Shown piece by piece: positions 1 through 10,077 of a stretch of 64,000 nucleotides of DNA. Under the pieces are notes generated by a model. That model was not told the DNA's origin. It searched no databases and saw only the letters and a list, made by a program, of their open reading frames with translations. How positions within the stretch are numbered: position 1 is the first letter of the stretch; every line of letters starts with the position of its first letter. Origin of the DNA: Ruminococcus hominis (GTDB lineage Bacteria > Bacillota > Clostridia > Lachnospirales > Lachnospiraceae); NCBI RefSeq assembly GCF_014287355.1, contig NZ_JACOPE010000001.1:2170001-2234000 (forward strand), given 5' to 3'. The position numbers and the translations under genes are program-made.

Positions 1-1152
1 AAGTGCAATTCCCATCTCTGTCATAAGAAACAAAATCGACGTACCTCCATAACTGATAAACGGTAATGTAACTCCCGTTGTCGGCATCATATTGGTCACT
101 ACGGCAATATTTAAAATAACCTGAAGCGAAATATGTGCAAAGATTCCACTTGCGACTAATGAACCATAGAGATCCGGCGCATTCTTTGCAATAAACATCA
201 AGCGATATAAAAGTAGACCAAACAGTACGAGAACGACAATTACGCCGAACACGCCCAGCTCCTCGCATACAATTGTCAGAATCATATCATTTTGCACTTC
301 GGGAATTACCCCCAGCTTTTGCGTACTATTTCCAAGACCTTTCCCAAAAAATCCACCGGATCCAATTGCATACAATCCCTGCATTACTTGAAATCCACCT
401 TCATCTGCATGATTTTCCGGATCAAGCCAGGTGATTATTCGTCGCAGACGGAAGTTTTCACTACTTGAAATATTTGCCGAAAGATATGAAAGTCCAACCA
501 CAACAACTACAGCTCCTGCAGCAATCAGCTGCAAAAATGGTTTTATCTTAGGATGTGCAACAAAGATTAATATCCCGGTAATCCCCGCAACAATAATCGC
601 TGTACTTAAGTTATCTGTCAGAACCATTACACCACCTGCTGCAACTGCTCCAACTACACAAACTCGTTCAATCCCTTTCTTTGACTGAATCTTAGGACCC
701 AGCCTGCAGATTTCATAAGGGATTAACAAAATAACTGCAATTTTGGCAATTTCTGATGGCTGTAATGTCATCTTGCCGGGAAGCTGAAGCCATCTTCTTG
801 ATCCATATGCTTCTACTCCAAGAGGTGTTTTTACCAGCAGCATCAAAAACAAGGAAATATAATAAATCTGCCAGGAAAAAGCACCATACACATGATAGTC
901 TAATTTTGATACAAACAACATAAAAGCAAAACTAACCGCACTTATAATTGCCTGCTTTGAAAAATAGAACATATCATTTCCAAAATCCGCATTTGCACTA
1001 TATGCACTTGTACTATAAAGCATCACCAGTCCAAAACACATTAAGAAAACCAGAATCATTAATAAATCATAGTCAAAATATTGCGGATTCTGAACAAATA
1101 ATTTAGACCATTGAAAGCTTTTCTTATTTGGTCTTACAGTTCCATTCTCCAT
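1..1152 (-). CDS. ftsW: FtsW/RodA/SpoVE family glycosyltransferase, C-terminus cut by window edge
   Basis: Reading the minus strand from an ATG at 1152 gives 384 codons without a stop before base 1, so the extreme C-terminus lies outside the window. The protein is a multi-pass membrane protein of the SEDS peptidoglycan polymerase family that works with a class B PBP at the septum or in spore cortex formation. The signature near the C-terminus is visible: TTGVTLPFISYGG (codons within about 45-90). LQPSEIAK in the middle of the protein is the second family signature. An AGGGG stretch precedes the ATG. The gene lies 24 bp downstream of asnB on the same strand. FtsW versus SpoVE cannot be separated here. 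Confidence 0.9.
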   Translation of the reverse strand, partial: MENGTVRPNKKSFQWSKLFVQNPQYFDYDLLMILVFLMCFGLVMLYSTSAYSANADFGNDMFYFSKQAIISAVSFAFMLFVSKLDYHVYGAFSWQIYYISLFLMLLVKTPLGVEAYGSRRWLQLPGKMTLQPSEIAKIAVILLIPYEICRLGPKIQSKKGIERVCVVGAVAAGGVMVLTDNLSTAIIVAGITGILIFVAHPKIKPFLQLIAAGAVVVVVGLSYLSANISSSENFRLRRIITWLDPENHADEGGFQVMQGLYAIGSGGFFGKGLGNSTQKLGVIPEVQNDMILTIVCEELGVFGVIVVLVLFGLLLYRLMFIAKNAPDLYGSLVASGIFAHISLQVILNIAVVTNMMPTTGVTLPFISYGGTSILFLMTEMGIAL

Positions 1153-1176
1153 ATCAACATCCCCTGTTTATTCAAA

Positions 1177-3057
1177 TCATCTTGCTGCCATTTCCGGATG
1201 AACCGGTTTGCCATGTTCAAAATATCTGTCATACCATACAAGGAAAATATAAACTGTCCAGATTTTTCTGCTATTGTCTGTTTTTTCATTTTTATTCTTT
1301 CCATTCTTATGGTCGTCTAACATTTTGATCAGAAGTTCTGTATTAAAGAATTTGTTTGCTGCTTCTGACTGAAACATCTCTTTTACTCGGTTATAATACT
1401 TATCCTCTTTTAGCCAAACACGCGTTGGAATTGGGAATCCCAGTTTTTTCTTTTCTGCTGTCTTACTGCGAATCACTTTTTCAGCTGCTCCTCGCAGTGC
1501 TACTTTGGTCTTTGGTGCACGTACTTTATAATCTAATGGCAATGTTTCTGCAAGCTCCAGTACTTTTTTATCCAAAAACGGAACACGGACCTCCAGAGAA
1601 TTTGCCATTCCCATCTTATCACCTTTCATCAAAATATCATGAACCAACCAAAGATGCATATCAACATACTGCATTTTTGTCACCGGATCTTTTCCCTGTA
1701 CACGTTCATACAATGGTTTTGTCACTTTTTGAATCTGAGGTTCACAGCCCTTCTTTAAAATTTTATTTGCTTCACGTTCCGTAAAAATATTCGTTGCATT
1801 TGCAAAATAACGCTCTTCTAAGGTTTTTCCATGACGCATTAAAAAGCCTCTTCCCTTTGTTCCTCTAGGCAGGCAGTATTCTGCAAATTTGCCAAGCGCT
1901 CTTCGAATCGGCATTGGAATCTTATTAAAGCTCGTATGTTCCAATGGTTCACAATAAATATTATAACCGCCAAACAGCTCGTCTGACCCTTCTCCCGAAA
2001 GCACAACCTTTACTTTTTTCGAAGCTTCCTCACTCAAGAAATATAATGCAATTGCTGCCGGATCTGCTACCGGCTCATCCATATAATACTGAATATCAGA
2101 TAATTTATCCCAATATTCCTCCGGACTGATTACTTTTGCATCGTTTTGCATATTAATACTTGCAGCAAATTCTTTTGCATCCTGGATCTCGCTGTATTTT
2201 CCTTCATCAAAACCAACTGTAAATGTACGGTCAACCTGACCTAAATAGGTTAAATAACTGGAGTCTACACCACTTGAAAGATAGGAAGCAACTTCTACAT
2301 CACTGATCTTATGCATCTCTACAGATTCTTTCATCACTGCTTCAATATCATCTACGATTTCTTCAAATGATTTTGTCGTATCTCCTGTAAAATTCGGTTC
2401 AAAATAACGTGTAATCTCCATCTTTTCATTTTCATAAGTAAAGTAATGTCCCGGCTGTAAGCAGAAAACACCTTTAAAAAATGTCTCATTTGTCGGAACA
2501 AACTGAAATGACAAATAATTTCCAAGTGCATCTTCATTAAAAATCTTATCAAATTTCGGATGCTCCATAAAAGATTTAATTTCTGAACCAAACATCAATG
2601 TTCCATTCATCTGTGCATAATACATTGGTTTAATCCCAAAAATATCTCTTGCCCCAAATAGTTTTTTTGTTTTTGTATCCCAGATTACAAACGCATACAT
2701 ACCTCTCAGACGTTCTACCAGGCTTTCTCCCCATTCTTCATAACCATGTATCAATGTCTCGGAATCTGTATTCGACACAAATACATGTCCTGCTTCCACT
2801 AATTCTTTTCTCAGTTCCTGATAATTGTAGATTTCCCCATTAAATACAAGTACCTTACTTCTGTCTTCGTTATATAATGGCTGGTCGCCAACTTCAGAAA
2901 GGTCGATAATACTCAGACGTCGAAACCCCAGCGCCGCATCTTCATCCACATATTTTCCTTCGCTGTCCGGTCCTCTGTGAATAATCGTATTCATCATATT
3001 TTCCAGAACCTCTTCACGATTTTCAACCTCTCCTACAAATCCTGCAAATCCACACAT
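1177..3057 (-). CDS. asnB: Asparagine synthase (glutamine-hydrolysing)
   Basis: 626 aa. It makes asparagine from aspartate, glutamine and ATP. The open frame continues 60 codons further upstream, but I start at the ATG at 3057. That puts Cys2 of MCGFAGFVG at the new N-terminus, as the Ntn glutaminase needs for catalysis, and the ATG is preceded by AAAGGAGA. A promoter at 3131-3159 lies inside the open extension, which also argues against the longer form. The N-terminal class II glutamine amidotransferase domain spans about residues 1-210 (IHRGPDS, NGEIYN). The synthetase domain follows with the SSGVDSS PP-loop near residue 260. A second, unrelated asparagine synthetase (asnA) lies at 57.4 kb. 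Confidence 0.93.
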   Translation of the reverse strand: MCGFAGFVGEVENREEVLENMMNTIIHRGPDSEGKYVDEDAALGFRRLSIIDLSEVGDQPLYNEDRSKVLVFNGEIYNYQELRKELVEAGHVFVSNTDSETLIHGYEEWGESLVERLRGMYAFVIWDTKTKKLFGARDIFGIKPMYYAQMNGTLMFGSEIKSFMEHPKFDKIFNEDALGNYLSFQFVPTNETFFKGVFCLQPGHYFTYENEKMEITRYFEPNFTGDTTKSFEEIVDDIEAVMKESVEMHKISDVEVASYLSSGVDSSYLTYLGQVDRTFTVGFDEGKYSEIQDAKEFAASINMQNDAKVISPEEYWDKLSDIQYYMDEPVADPAAIALYFLSEEASKKVKVVLSGEGSDELFGGYNIYCEPLEHTSFNKIPMPIRRALGKFAEYCLPRGTKGRGFLMRHGKTLEERYFANATNIFTEREANKILKKGCEPQIQKVTKPLYERVQGKDPVTKMQYVDMHLWLVHDILMKGDKMGMANSLEVRVPFLDKKVLELAETLPLDYKVRAPKTKVALRGAAEKVIRSKTAEKKKLGFPIPTRVWLKEDKYYNRVKEMFQSEAANKFFNTELLIKMLDDHKNGKNKNEKTDNSRKIWTVYIFLVWYDRYFEHGKPVHPEMAAR

Positions 3058-3130
3058 ATAGTCTTTGTCTCCTTTTGTTGTATCCTGTTTGCTCGTTGTT
3101 CTTATTATTTTTACATATAATTCGTTCCTT

Positions 3131-3159
3131 ATTATAGCTTTTTTTCTATCTAAAAACAA
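3131..3159 (-). promoter_or_regulatory. Sigma-A-type promoter of asnB
   Basis: On the minus strand TTGTTT (3154-3159) is followed after 17 bp by TATAAT (3131-3136), about 75 bp upstream of the asnB start. Seen by eye, not tested. Confidence 0.6.
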
Positions 3160-3206
3160 CTTTTTTCTTTTTATGCCCTTATCTTCATTTCTTTTCACAA
3201 AACTTT

Positions 3207-4007
3207 TCATGAAAAAGAATACATTTTCTCCATGCAATAGGAAATTGTCTGTTCCACACTCAATCCATTTTCTATCGGTCTTTGTATAATAACTAATTTT
3301 GTGCCTGTTTTTTGCGCTGCTTCAATCTTTTCATCAAAGCCACCTGCTTTTCCCGATTCTTTTGTCACCAGATATGCTGCTTCTGTATAATGAAGCAAAG
3401 CAATATTCATTTCTGTTGAAAATGGTCCCTGCATAGCGATTAAATGTCTGCCTTCAAATCCTAGTTTGGCCGCATCTGTCATAGAGTTTTTTGTTGAAAG
3501 CACACGCGCATAACATCTGTCTTGATAATCCTTAAGCTGAGTATATTTTTGAAGTTCTTTTCCGCCTGTCGTAATTAATATGTTTCCTTTCGTCTCCTGC
3601 AAATAAGAAACTGCTTTATCGACATTCTCTGCCCAGACACAATTTTCATTTTCAAATGCTTCATTTTCCGCTTCTCTGACACAACGGATATATTTTATTT
3701 TTCCATTCTCGCATGCTTTCTGTATATTTTCTGTCACCACTCTTGCAAATGGATGGGTTGCATCGATCACAATATCTATCTTATATAGATTTAAAAATTC
3801 TTGAATTTCTTCACGATCCATTCTCCCTGCTATAATCTCAGCTTCGGACTGTTCTTCTGCACACACTTTTCCATACTCAGTTGCAACGCTGACATAAACC
3901 TTTGCCGGCAGTCTGCACACTGCTTTTGCGATTTGATTTCCTTCTGTTGTTCCGGAAAATATCAAAATCCTGCACATTTCCAATTCTTCTTTATCGTTCT
4001 TATCCAC
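3207..4007 (-). CDS. cobK: Precorrin-6A/cobalt-precorrin-6A reductase
   Basis: 266 aa from a GTG at 4007. A shorter start at the ATG at 3977 (MCRILIFSGTTEGNQIAKAV) is equally possible and matches where family members begin. CobK/CbiJ reduces the macrocycle of (cobalt-)precorrin-6A with NAD(P)H in corrin ring synthesis. The N-terminal FSGTTEG nucleotide-binding motif, IDATHPFA near the middle and the late TKESGKAGG segment are typical. It lies 18 bp after cbiG on the same strand, so the two are probably co-transcribed. No other corrin genes are in the window. Confidence 0.88.
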   Translation of the reverse strand: MDKNDKEELEMCRILIFSGTTEGNQIAKAVCRLPAKVYVSVATEYGKVCAEEQSEAEIIAGRMDREEIQEFLNLYKIDIVIDATHPFARVVTENIQKACENGKIKYIRCVREAENEAFENENCVWAENVDKAVSYLQETKGNILITTGGKELQKYTQLKDYQDRCYARVLSTKNSMTDAAKLGFEGRHLIAMQGPFSTEMNIALLHYTEAAYLVTKESGKAGGFDEKIEAAQKTGTKLVIIQRPIENGLSVEQTISYCMEKMYSFS

Positions 4008-4025
4008 GCCAAAACCTGTTCTTTC

Positions 4026-5087
4026 TTAAAATAAAACTTCCATCTTTTTCTGTACAATAGCTACCGTCATACCATCCAATTTCAGTTTATCTAATATCAT
4101 CCTTCCATCCGGGCAACAATATTTTGCAGCTCTCTCACATACATTATCCACACCGGTAACCGATGCCACAAATTCTGAACTACTACTAACACACTCTACT
4201 TTTTTCAGCTTTTCTACTGAATATGTCAAAAATGGAATTTGATAGTTCTCCGACAGTTTTTTTATCGCCGGTTCTTCTTTCTTTAGATCAATACTTGCAA
4301 ACGCTAAAATTTCAGCCAAATCTATTTGAACTTGTGCTAATGCTAACTGAAGTCCTTTTTCTAATTTTATATAAGATATGTTTTTTCTACACCCAAGACC
4401 TATAACATATGTTTTCGCAAGCAAATATAATCTGTTCGATTTTTGATTTTCTTCTTTTTTTTGAGCTGTCACAATAATTCCATATTCAAATTTATCCAAT
4501 TCTCTTTCTGATTCACAACACACGACTTCTTTCGGCACTTTCCCTTTGTAACCAAGTTCACTGTAAAATCCTATCTTTTTTTCTTCTAAAACAGCTGCCG
4601 AAATTTCTTTTGCCAGTTTTCTGTCTGTAATTTGCAGTCTGTTTTTCTTTGCAAACACATCTACTGCAAATTTCTTCTGTACATCTGTCGCTGTCGTAAT
4701 AACCGGCATTGCACCCATACAGTTTTCTATCATGTGCGCAAGCTCTATTCCCCCTCCGACATGACCAGATAGGACTGGTATGCAATACTGTGCTTTTTCA
4801 TCCATCACCAATACTGCAGAATCTGAATATTTATCTTTCACCCACGGAGCGATCAAACGCACTGCAATCCCTATTGCACCAATAAAAATAAAATCTTCTT
4901 TCCCCCATTTTTTCCCAATCCATAAAGACAAATATTCTGGCATGGGTTCTAAATCACACTCTACGGAAAAACGTTTTATCGTATATCCAATGCAATCATA
5001 CTCTTGTTCTGTTAAATAGCTGCACAGCTCTTTATTTTTTTGACTTCCTTTTTTTGTAAAACTTAATACGTTAATTTTCTTATTCAT
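4026..5087 (-). CDS. cbiG: Cobalt-precorrin-5A hydrolase
   Basis: 353 aa from the ATG at 5087 (MNKKINVLSF). CbiG opens the delta-lactone of cobalt-precorrin-5A in anaerobic cobalamin synthesis. The central region has GAIGIAVRLIAPWVKDK and PVLSGHVGGG, both characteristic of the CbiG middle domain. The C-terminal CbiG_C domain carries GLGCRKN and later ASVTGVDNVCERAA. The open frame extends 15 codons further upstream into a hairpin, and no good ribosome binding site sits close to the 5087 start. Translation initiation here is therefore uncertain. Partner of cobK downstream. Confidence 0.9.
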   Translation of the reverse strand: MNKKINVLSFTKKGSQKNKELCSYLTEQEYDCIGYTIKRFSVECDLEPMPEYLSLWIGKKWGKEDFIFIGAIGIAVRLIAPWVKDKYSDSAVLVMDEKAQYCIPVLSGHVGGGIELAHMIENCMGAMPVITTATDVQKKFAVDVFAKKNRLQITDRKLAKEISAAVLEEKKIGFYSELGYKGKVPKEVVCCESERELDKFEYGIIVTAQKKEENQKSNRLYLLAKTYVIGLGCRKNISYIKLEKGLQLALAQVQIDLAEILAFASIDLKKEEPAIKKLSENYQIPFLTYSVEKLKKVECVSSSSEFVASVTGVDNVCERAAKYCCPDGRMILDKLKLDGMTVAIVQKKMEVLF

Positions 5088-5108
5088 CTCTGTATATATT
5101 CTGAAAAT

Positions 5109-5139
5109 CCTCCTTTTGCATACCATATGCAAAAGGAGG
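5109..5139 (-). other. 14-bp perfect hairpin between queA and cbiG
   Basis: A perfect inverted repeat (5109-5122 with 5126-5139, 3-nt loop) just upstream of cbiG. On the minus strand the 3' arm contains AAGGAGG. It is followed by ATTTTCAG rather than a clean T-tract, so it is a weak terminator candidate for queA. It could also be a structure that masks a Shine-Dalgarno sequence. Confidence 0.6.
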
Positions 5140-5166
5140 GTTTATTGTAATCATTCTATATTTTAC

Positions 5167-6192
5167 TTACTTTATAAACATCGCATCCCCGAACGAGAAA
5201 AAGCGATATCTTTCTTTTACTGCTTCTTCATAAGCTGCCATCACATGTTCTTTTCCGGCAAGTGCAGACACTAACATAATCAATGTTGATTCTGGAAGAT
5301 GGAAATTTGTGATCAGGCAATCTAACATTTTAAATTTATATCCCGGATAAATAAATATTTCTGTCCATCCACTGCATGGCTTCAAATGACCGGTTTCATC
5401 TGCTGCTGACTCAATCGTACGACAGCTTGTTGTTCCTACACAAATAACACGCCCCGCTCCATCTTTGGCACGATTAATTTTTTCAGCTGCTTCTTCATCT
5501 ACCTGATAAAATTCAGAATGCATATGATGTTCTGTGACATCTTCTACTTTTACCGGACGGAATGTTCCAAGCCCAACGTGTAAAGTCACACGTGCAATAT
5601 CAACACCCTTTTCCTGAATTGCATCCAGAAGCTCTGCTGTGAAATGCAATCCTGCAGTCGGAGCTGCAGCAGACCCCTCGTTTTTTGCGTATACAGTATT
5701 ATAACGATTACGATCCTGCAACTGATGTGTGATATATGGTGGCAGCGGCATCTCGCCAAGCTGATCCAGAACCTCTTCAAAAATTCCTTCATAATGGAAT
5801 TTTATCAGTCGGTTTCCTTCCTCTACCACTTCGATAACTTCTCCAATCAGCAATCCGTTACCAAAGCTCACCTGTGCTCCGACTTTCATCTTTTTGCCAG
5901 GTTTTACAAGTGTCTCCCAAACGTCTTTTTCTTTACGTTTTAATAAGAGTACTTCTATCTTTGCTCCTGTACCAATCTTTTCACCGATCAGTCTCGCCGG
6001 AATTACCTTTGTATCATTAATCACGAGACAATCTCCCGGATTCAGATAATCAATAATTTCTTTAAATATATGATGCTCTGTCTTACCTGTTTCTTTATCT
6101 AATATAAGCAGGCGAGAACTAGAGCGATCCTCCAGAGGATCCTGAGCAATCAGTTCCTCTGGCAGATCATAATAAAAATCACTTGTTTTCAA
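5167..6192 (-). CDS. queA: S-adenosylmethionine:tRNA ribosyltransferase-isomerase
   Basis: 341 aa, the normal QueA length. It transfers and isomerises the ribosyl of SAM onto preQ1 at tRNA position 34 to give epoxyqueuosine. Family features include the N-terminal [13 protein letters not shown], the [12 protein letters not shown] segment, [10 protein letters not shown] and the late [14 protein letters not shown]. It lies 20 bp downstream of pheT and so may belong to the pheST transcript. The next enzyme of the pathway, QueH, is encoded at 20.0-20.7 kb. Confidence 0.96.
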   Translation of the reverse strand: MKTSDFYYDLPEELIAQDPLEDRSSSRLLILDKETGKTEHHIFKEIIDYLNPGDCLVINDTKVIPARLIGEKIGTGAKIEVLLLKRKEKDVWETLVKPGKKMKVGAQVSFGNGLLIGEVIEVVEEGNRLIKFHYEGIFEEVLDQLGEMPLPPYITHQLQDRNRYNTVYAKNEGSAAAPTAGLHFTAELLDAIQEKGVDIARVTLHVGLGTFRPVKVEDVTEHHMHSEFYQVDEEAAEKINRAKDGAGRVICVGTTSCRTIESAADETGHLKPCSGWTEIFIYPGYKFKMLDCLITNFHLPESTLIMLVSALAGKEHVMAAYEEAVKERYRFFSFGDAMFIK

Positions 6193-6212
6193 TGACTTGT
6201 CCCTTCTCTTTC

Positions 6213-8633
6213 TTATTTACGAAGTTCAATTCCCATTTCTTCCAATGCTTTTAAGATCTTGTTCATCGCTGTTGTAATATCAGCCTCTTCCAAAGTCTTA
6301 TCTTTTGCACGGAACACAATTGAATATGCAACAGACTTAAATCCTTCTTTAATCTGAGCCCCTTCATACAAATCAAACAAAGCAAAACTTTCCAGATAAT
6401 TTCCACCTTTTTTTGCAATAACATCTTCAATCTGTCCAACCAGGATTTCTTTTGGTACTACCATACTCAAATCACGGGAAACCGCAGGATATTTTGCAAT
6501 ACCTGTATATTTTCTGTCAAATGTTGCATATTCCAGAACAACTGGCATATCAATCACTGCGACATATGCTCTTTCTCCGATTCCATAAGTATCAGCAACA
6601 TCCGGGTGAACTTCTCCCAAATATCCAACCACTTTTCCATCATACAAGATATTTGCCTGTCTTCCTGGATGCAGATAAGATTTTCCTGCATTTGGATCGT
6701 AGCTTTCACGTCCCTTCATTCCAATCTTCTCAAAGAACTCTTCTACAACACCTTTCATATTGAAGAAATCTCCATCCCCATACATACCAAGAGTAAACTG
6801 CATTCTTTCATCCGGGAGTTCTGTAAGTGGAAGCTTTTCTGGAATATAAACATTTCCAAGCTCATACAGACGTACATTTTTATTTCTTCTGTTATAGTTT
6901 GTAGCAAGTGAAGTTAACATTCCGTTAAGAGATGTTGTTCTCATAATGCTATAATCTTCACCAAGTGGATTCATAATCTCGATTGCCTGACGCAATGGTG
7001 AATCTGCCGGAAGTAATAATTTATCAAACACTTTCGGACTTTCAAATGAATATGACATTCCCTGGCTAAATCCACAGAATTCTGCAATATCTCTTGCGAC
7101 CTGTTCTACTCTCAGTTTAAATGTCAGCTTACCTGTTGTTGCCTCTCCATTTGGAAGTGTTGTAGGAATGTTATCATATCCATAAAATCTTGCCACTTCT
7201 TCTGCAAGGTCTGCAAGACGGAATAAATCATGACGGAATGTAGGTGCGATCACTTCGTTTGTATCTGCATCATATTCCAAATCAATCTTCGCAAAATATG
7301 CCAGCATATCTTCTTTTGAAATGTCTGTTCCTAACATTCTGTTGATTCTATTTTCATCAAATGGTACACGAACAGGTTCTTTCTTCTTACTGTATACGTC
7401 AACTGTTCCGCCTACAACTTCTCCTGCGCCCAGTTCTTCAATCAACTGACATGCACGGTCAATTGCCGCTTTTGCATTGTTTGGATCCAGTCCTTTTTCA
7501 AATTTTCCTGAAGCATCTGTACGAAGTCCGACTCTCTTACTTGATTTACGAATGTTTACTCCATCAAAACATGCCGCTTCGAAAAGCATTGTCTTTACAT
7601 CATCTGTGATCATTGAGTTTTCTCCACCCATGATACCCGCAATACCTACTGCCTTCTCGCCATCGCAAATCATAAGAACATCTTTATCCATCTGACGCTC
7701 CTGTCCGTCTAATGTAACAAACTTCTGTCCGTCTTCTGCATTTTTAACAACAATCTCATGACCTGCAAGTGTATCAAGATCATATGCATGCATCGGCTGG
7801 CCATACTCTTCCATCACATAGTTTGTGATATCTACAAGGTTATTAATCGGACGGATTCCAACTGATGCAAGTCTTCTCTGCATCCATTCTGGAGATGGTC
7901 CGATTTTAATATTTTTAACAACTCTTGCACAATAGCGTGAACAAAGCTCTGTATTTTCTACAGTTACCTTTACATAATCATTAACATCTTCCTGATTACC
8001 TGTCTCTGTTACAACCGGTGGTTTAAATTCTTTATTAAATGTCGCTGCTGCTTCTCTTGCGATACCAACAACACTGTAGCAATCTACACGATTTGATGTG
8101 ATTTCGTACTCAAATACAACATCATGAAGTCCAAGTACTTCTACTGCATCTGCCCCAACTTCTACATCATCTTTGAAAATATAAATACCATTTTCCGGAG
8201 CTTCCGGATACATATCTTTTGTAGAACCAAGTTCCTCGATTGAACACATCATACCGAAGCTTTCTACTCCACGAAGTTTTCCTTTTTTGATTTTAATTCC
8301 GCCCTCTACTCTTTGTCCAGGCTCGTGACCTCCTGCAACGCGTCCTCCATCAAGAACTACCGGTACCTTTGCACCTTCAAATACATTATGGGCACCTGTT
8401 ACAATCTGAATCTGCTCTGTTCCTACATTTACCTGACAGATTATCAGTTTATCTGCATCTGGATGCTTTTCAATCTTATCAATCTGACCTACAACAATCT
8501 TATCCAGATCTGCATCTAATTTTTCAAATCCCTCTACCTTTGTTCCTGATAAAGTCATTGCGTCTGTATATTCCTGCGCTGTGACATCCAAATCTGGCAC
8601 ATACGCTTTAATCCATGATAATGAAGTATTCAT
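6213..8633 (-). CDS. pheT: Phenylalanine--tRNA ligase beta subunit
   Basis: 806 aa, full bacterial length. Beta subunit of the alpha2-beta2 PheRS. Domains in order are an EMAP-type tRNA-binding OB fold (about 40-150, with HPDADKL), B3/B4 editing (about 210-380), B5 (about 400-475), the catalytic-like core, and the C-terminal FDX-ACB anticodon-binding domain (about 710-806, YPAVSRDLS). It lies 95 bp downstream of pheS and is controlled by the same T-box leader. Confidence 0.97.
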   Translation of the reverse strand: MNTSLSWIKAYVPDLDVTAQEYTDAMTLSGTKVEGFEKLDADLDKIVVGQIDKIEKHPDADKLIICQVNVGTEQIQIVTGAHNVFEGAKVPVVLDGGRVAGGHEPGQRVEGGIKIKKGKLRGVESFGMMCSIEELGSTKDMYPEAPENGIYIFKDDVEVGADAVEVLGLHDVVFEYEITSNRVDCYSVVGIAREAAATFNKEFKPPVVTETGNQEDVNDYVKVTVENTELCSRYCARVVKNIKIGPSPEWMQRRLASVGIRPINNLVDITNYVMEEYGQPMHAYDLDTLAGHEIVVKNAEDGQKFVTLDGQERQMDKDVLMICDGEKAVGIAGIMGGENSMITDDVKTMLFEAACFDGVNIRKSSKRVGLRTDASGKFEKGLDPNNAKAAIDRACQLIEELGAGEVVGGTVDVYSKKKEPVRVPFDENRINRMLGTDISKEDMLAYFAKIDLEYDADTNEVIAPTFRHDLFRLADLAEEVARFYGYDNIPTTLPNGEATTGKLTFKLRVEQVARDIAEFCGFSQGMSYSFESPKVFDKLLLPADSPLRQAIEIMNPLGEDYSIMRTTSLNGMLTSLATNYNRRNKNVRLYELGNVYIPEKLPLTELPDERMQFTLGMYGDGDFFNMKGVVEEFFEKIGMKGRESYDPNAGKSYLHPGRQANILYDGKVVGYLGEVHPDVADTYGIGERAYVAVIDMPVVLEYATFDRKYTGIAKYPAVSRDLSMVVPKEILVGQIEDVIAKKGGNYLESFALFDLYEGAQIKEGFKSVAYSIVFRAKDKTLEEADITTAMNKILKALEEMGIELRK

Positions 8634-8728
8634 GTTTTAAATCTCCTTTTTATTATTTCATTATTCGCTTATTGTTCTGTTCGCCAAAAACAATTTTCCT
8701 CTTTATTTATGTTTGTTTTACCTGCCAA

Positions 8729-9751
8729 CTAGAATTGTTTCAAGAAACGAATATCATTTTCATATAATAATCTCATGTCATCAATCTCGTATTTCAATAA
8801 TGCGATACGTTCCAGACCTACACCGAAAGCAAATCCATTGTATTCTTCCGGATCAATTCCGCACATTTCCAGTACGTGTGGATGAACCATTCCGCATCCA
8901 AGAATCTCAATCCATCCGGATCCTTTACAGAAACGGCATCCTTTTCCACCGCATTTAAAACAGCTCACATCCACCTCTGCACTTGGCTCTGTAAACGGGA
9001 AATGATGTGGACGGAATTTTGTCTTTGTATCTGGTCCGAACAATTCTTTTGCAAATACTTCCAAAGTACCTTTTAAATCTGCAAATGAAACATTTTTATC
9101 GATTACAAGACCTTCAATCTGATGGAAGGATGGAGAGTGTGTTGCATCTACTTCATCAGAACGGAATACTCTTCCCGGTGCAATCATACGGATTGGAAGT
9201 TTTCCCTGTTCCATCACTCGTGCCTGTACCGGAGATGTCTGTGTACGAAGTACGATATCTTTATTAATATAGAATGTATCCTGTTCATCTTTTGCAGGAT
9301 GATCTGCCGGAATATTCAATTTTTCAAAATTGTACAGATCGTACTCTACTTCTGGTCCTTCAACTACTTCATATCCCATTCCTACGAAGATTCTTTCTAC
9401 TTCTTCCAATGCGATTGTATTTGGATGTCTATGTCCTACACTATTTTTCTTAGATGGAAGTGTAACATCGATTACTTCTGCTTTCAGCTTTTCCTCGCGG
9501 ATTGCTTTTTCCATCTTTGTTTTTGTCTCTTCCATAATCTGCTCAATTGCAGCTCTTGTCTCATTGACAAGCTGACCAACCTTTGGACGTTCTTCTGGAG
9601 CAACATCCTTCATACCTTTCAATACAGCTGTTAATTCACCTTTTTTTCCAAGAAATTTAACACGCACATCATTTAATTTTTCTGGAGCATCAGAAGCCTG
9701 AATTGCTTCAATTGCTTCTTTTCTGATCTGTTCCAATCTTTCTTTCATCAT
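8729..9751 (-). CDS. pheS: Phenylalanine--tRNA ligase alpha subunit
   Basis: 340 aa, usual length. The N-terminal coiled coil (about 1-90) binds tRNA. The class II catalytic core has HPNTIALEEVERIF, the motif 2 region GRVFRSDEVDATHSP and motif 3 FGVGLERIALLKY. Two adjacent ATGs (9751 and 9748) follow AAAGGAG and either may be used. It is the first gene after the Phe T-box leader at 9768-10045. Confidence 0.97.
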   Translation of the reverse strand: MMKERLEQIRKEAIEAIQASDAPEKLNDVRVKFLGKKGELTAVLKGMKDVAPEERPKVGQLVNETRAAIEQIMEETKTKMEKAIREEKLKAEVIDVTLPSKKNSVGHRHPNTIALEEVERIFVGMGYEVVEGPEVEYDLYNFEKLNIPADHPAKDEQDTFYINKDIVLRTQTSPVQARVMEQGKLPIRMIAPGRVFRSDEVDATHSPSFHQIEGLVIDKNVSFADLKGTLEVFAKELFGPDTKTKFRPHHFPFTEPSAEVDVSCFKCGGKGCRFCKGSGWIEILGCGMVHPHVLEMCGIDPEEYNGFAFGVGLERIALLKYEIDDMRLLYENDIRFLKQF

Positions 9752-9767
9752 TTTTCTCCTTTCAAAT

Positions 9768-10045
9768 AAAAAAGCTCCATCCCCAAAAAGGGACGAAGCT
9801 TATATTTTACTCGCGGTACCACCCTGTTTCCCAAAGTTATAACTTTTGGACACTCTGTTTGTGTAACGTACAACTTACGGTGTTCTCTACTTTATTTTTT
9901 CAAAAACACAGCTAACGTGGGAAATTCAATTACTATCTGAACTTAAGAAAATTTTCAGCCGATGATTCTCTCTCTCTGATAGAAGATAGCTCTCTACTGT
10001 ACACGGTCTTCGCTTTTATGTTCATTTTATTTTTCAAAATTACCT
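9768..10045 (-). promoter_or_regulatory. T-box riboswitch, phenylalanine (pheST leader)
   Basis: The minus strand carries the invariant T-box GGGTGGTACCGCG (9812-9824), which pairs with the uncharged tRNA acceptor end. It is followed by a terminator hairpin (arms within 9772-9801, loop TTTTT) and a T-run. The Stem I region lies at about 9905-10030. A TTC triplet at 9921-9923 sits where the specifier codon is expected and matches Phe, the product of the downstream genes. Uncharged tRNA-Phe should favour the antiterminator. Confidence 0.92.
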
Positions 10046-10049
10046 CTAT

Positions 10050-10077
10050 ATTTTATCATATTCATACTGTTTGTCAA
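10050..10077 (-). promoter_or_regulatory. Promoter of the pheST leader
   Basis: TTGACA (10072-10077, minus), 16 bp spacer, TAAAAT (10050-10055). The -35 box overlaps the stop codon of the upstream YihY-type gene. Confidence 0.7.

Noticed and set aside
3058..3237. 60-codon N-terminal extension of asnB
   Set aside because: It would bury the catalytic Cys2 and crosses a good promoter; the ATG at 3057 has its own ribosome site.
3058..5160. Cobalamin riboswitch near cbiG-cobK
   Set aside because: No B12-box-like sequence or matching leader was found upstream of cbiG.
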